Below, piece after piece: positions 62,444-64,000 of a stretch of DNA of 64,000 nt. Below the pieces are notes generated by a model. It was given only the letters and a program-made list of their open reading frames with translations, did not search any database and had not been told where the DNA came from. Position 1 is the stretch's first letter; each line of letters starts with the position of its first letter. The stretch comes from JAHIYU01 sp964476155. Its GTDB lineage: Bacteria; Krumholzibacteriota; Krumholzibacteriia; LZORAL124-64-63. Made by a program: the position numbers and the translations under genes. The DNA lies in the NCBI GenBank assembly GCA_964476155.1, contig CAYYYS010000004.1:1-64000 (forward strand). The letters are read 5' to 3'.

Positions 62444-64000
62444 GCGGACGCTCCGTTGTCACGGATCCGGCGTTCCGAGATGCGCCAAGCCAATAAGACA
62501 AGTGCGTAGACAACGCAGATGAACAACGCTTTGGCGACACCGATCATGATATCGCCGTGGACACGACCCGCCAGACTCCAACCGGACAGCAAGGGACCGA
62601 GTCCGCTGAGCCAATAGACCAGGTAGACCACCCCGCCGATAATGTGGTTCTTGAAAAAGACCCATGCCCAACCACGCACGTCCAGACCGATCCGGTATCG
62701 GTGCAGAACCCACAGCGACAGCAGGAAGTGCACATAGATGGTGAGGGTTGATGCCAGCGCCAGGCCCATGACCTTCAGGGGTCCGATAAAGAGGAAATTC
62801 AGCAGCACGCTGGTGACCAGGAACTGGACCGCCAGCCAGATCTTCTCCCGCATCCGCTGCAGCGAATGAAAGACCCTGCCGATGATGGCATTGAGGATGA
62901 TCGCCGGCAAACCCAGGACGTACATGGCGATGACGCCCGTGGTGCGCGTCGCGTCGTCGGGCGTGAAGGCGCCGCGCAGGTAGAGAACACGCACCATCTC
63001 CTCGCTTACCACACATAAGACCAGGGCCGCGGGCAGGACCAGGCGCAGTACGCGCCCGAAGTTGTCCCTGATGTAGTCGCTGTACCCGGCGATGTCCTGA
63101 TCGGCGATCAGCTCCGACAACCGGGTGAACATCACCGTGACCAGCGTGAGCGTAAAGAACTGGATCACAAAGGACTTGATCGTCAGGGCGTAGGCCAGCG
63201 ATGAGATGCTGCCCGACACGAGGGTCGAGGCAAACATCTTGTCGATGATCCCGTACAACAGCAGAATCGACTGGGACAGCATCAGGGCCCAGCTCAGGGA
63301 CCACAGTTTTCGGACCGTCCCCTCGGGCAGGCGCGGGCGCGTGAAGACCACGTGGCCGCAGGTCAGCGTCCTCCCCCACAACATCACCGTCTGGACGACC
63401 TGGGAGACGGCGAAGCCCAGGGGCAGGGACCAGATACCCATTCTCTCGTGGAGCAAAAGAACCGTGACCAGCACGATCACGGCGTTGACCATGGGCATGC
63501 CGGTCGCCAGCCGATACTTGCGGTTCAGGTTGAGGGTGGCCTTGAGGACGGCCACGACCACAATCAGGATCCCCGGCAGCGCCAGCAGCCGTATCATGCG
63601 AATCGCATAGTTGCGGGTTTCTTCATCCAGGCCGGGTCCGACCAGATCCACGAGCGGAGTGGGCCAGGCGAAAATCAGGGTCGCACCGACCACCGCGGGC
63701 ACTACGAACATGGCCATCATCGAGTTCTGGAACCCCACCAACTCGCGGGGGTCGAGCTTGTCGCGCAGCTTGATGACGTGCGGAACCGCCACGCTCGTGT
63801 AGACGTGGCCGAGCACCGCGCCGCCGAACATGACGATGTAGATGGCCAGGGCGTAGGCGTCGTAGCGCGGACCGGCGCCGAAGTACTTGGCGACCAGCAT
63901 CTGCGTGATCAGGCCAAGGGGCTTGAGCAGCACGACCATGGCCATCAGGCGCAGGATTTCCGGATCGAAGAGGTACTTGCTCGCCAGCGCCTTGAAGTTA
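62440..64000 (-). CDS. MurJ/MviN-family flippase, partial (5' end beyond window)
   Basis: At least 519 codons to the window edge and still open. The edge sequence reads FKALASKYLFDPEILRLMAMVVLLKPLGL, aligning with residues about 5-30 of the downstream paralogue, so only a few N-terminal residues are missing. Helix pattern and motifs (YDAYALAIYIVMFGGAVLGHVY, YLRGAFTPDDATRTTGVIAMYVLGLPA) parallel that gene. The two were probably produced by tandem duplication. The stop overlaps the next start by 4 bases. Function as for the neighbour. Confidence 0.88.
   Translation of the reverse strand, partial: NFKALASKYLFDPEILRLMAMVVLLKPLGLITQMLVAKYFGAGPRYDAYALAIYIVMFGGAVLGHVYTSVAVPHVIKLRDKLDPRELVGFQNSMMAMFVVPAVVGATLIFAWPTPLVDLVGPGLDEETRNYAIRMIRLLALPGILIVVVAVLKATLNLNRKYRLATGMPMVNAVIVLVTVLLLHERMGIWSLPLGFAVSQVVQTVMLWGRTLTCGHVVFTRPRLPEGTVRKLWSLSWALMLSQSILLLYGIIDKMFASTLVSGSISSLAYALTIKSFVIQFFTLTLVTVMFTRLSELIADQDIAGYSDYIRDNFGRVLRLVLPAALVLCVVSEEMVRVLYLRGAFTPDDATRTTGVIAMYVLGLPAIILNAIIGRVFHSLQRMREKIWLAVQFLVTSVLLNFLFIGPLKVMGLALASTLTIYVHFLLSLWVLHRYRIGLDVRGWAWVFFKNHIIGGVVYLVYWLSGLGPLLSGWSLAGRVHGDIMIGVAKALFICVVYALVLLAWRISERRIRDNGASA

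Overview
The window is high-GC bacterial chromosome from a diderm (outer-membrane) bacterium. No rRNA, tRNA, CRISPR array, transposase or phage gene was recognised. Five intact secreted proteins, and one decayed one, end in the 'PNPFNP ... GxYxxxL ... (K/R)' module (FlgD-like / type IX-type C-terminal sorting domain). Parallel beta-helix proteins, C25-like proteins, LVIVD repeats and a sulfatase-modifying-factor domain are also present. This suite is typical of deep-branching FCB-group lineages (Krumholzibacteriota, Eisenbacteria, Latescibacteria and similar). The exact phylum is an inference from protein style, not from a marker gene.

Layout. 0.1-7 kb: Xaa-Pro aminopeptidase, a secreted subtilisin, a shortened DUF2461-like gene, a secreted beta-helix protein and a small secreted barrel-like protein. 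7.1-21 kb: a long, tightly packed minus-strand operon running from 20968 down to 7262. It holds a beta-helix protein, a C25-like protein, pgsB, pgsC, pgsW (poly-gamma-glutamate synthesis), a secreted duplicated beta-domain protein, an outer-membrane barrel with a lysine-rich linker, a lipoprotein with LVIVD and FGE domains, and a DUF1624-type membrane acyltransferase. It ends at a branched foldback sequence. 21-27 kb: a very large C25-like surface protein and a small lipoprotein. 27-32 kb: two GT4 glycosyltransferases, GDP-mannose 4,6-dehydratase and a divergent sugar epimerase. 31.9-34.9 kb: a compact three-gene cassette (DUF1858 plus periplasmic-binding-like protein without signal peptide, a HypB/CobW-type GTPase, and a soluble ABC ATPase) with no permease.

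35-43 kb: a secreted S9 peptidase preceded by a 184-bp imperfect palindrome, an HNH nuclease that looks inserted into a decayed lipoprotein gene, a small secreted protein, a short-chain dehydrogenase and a giant GreA. 43-49 kb: a secreted FN3 protein, a membrane MA-type metallopeptidase, Sir2 plus GT4, and a five-LysM amidase. 49-55 kb: a decayed Asp-box gene, a secreted tripeptidyl-peptidase-II-like subtilisin, a trans-sulfuration PLP enzyme and a divergent RelA/SpoT-like protein. 55-64 kb: futalosine-pathway menaquinone genes mqnA and mqnC, a GT4, an ExeA-type ATPase fused to a SPOR domain, and two tandem MurJ-like flippases, the last cut by the window end.

Taken together, the window is dominated by cell-surface construction: a gamma-polyglutamate system with candidate outer-membrane partners, surface glycan synthesis, flippases, and large secreted adhesin- or peptidase-like proteins carrying C-terminal sorting modules. 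The strongest candidates for undescribed biology are the extended pgs operon, the permease-less ABC/GTPase cassette, a short C-terminal WGxVKxxYR tag shared by two unrelated secreted proteins, and C25-like proteins in which the catalytic histidine position is tryptophan.
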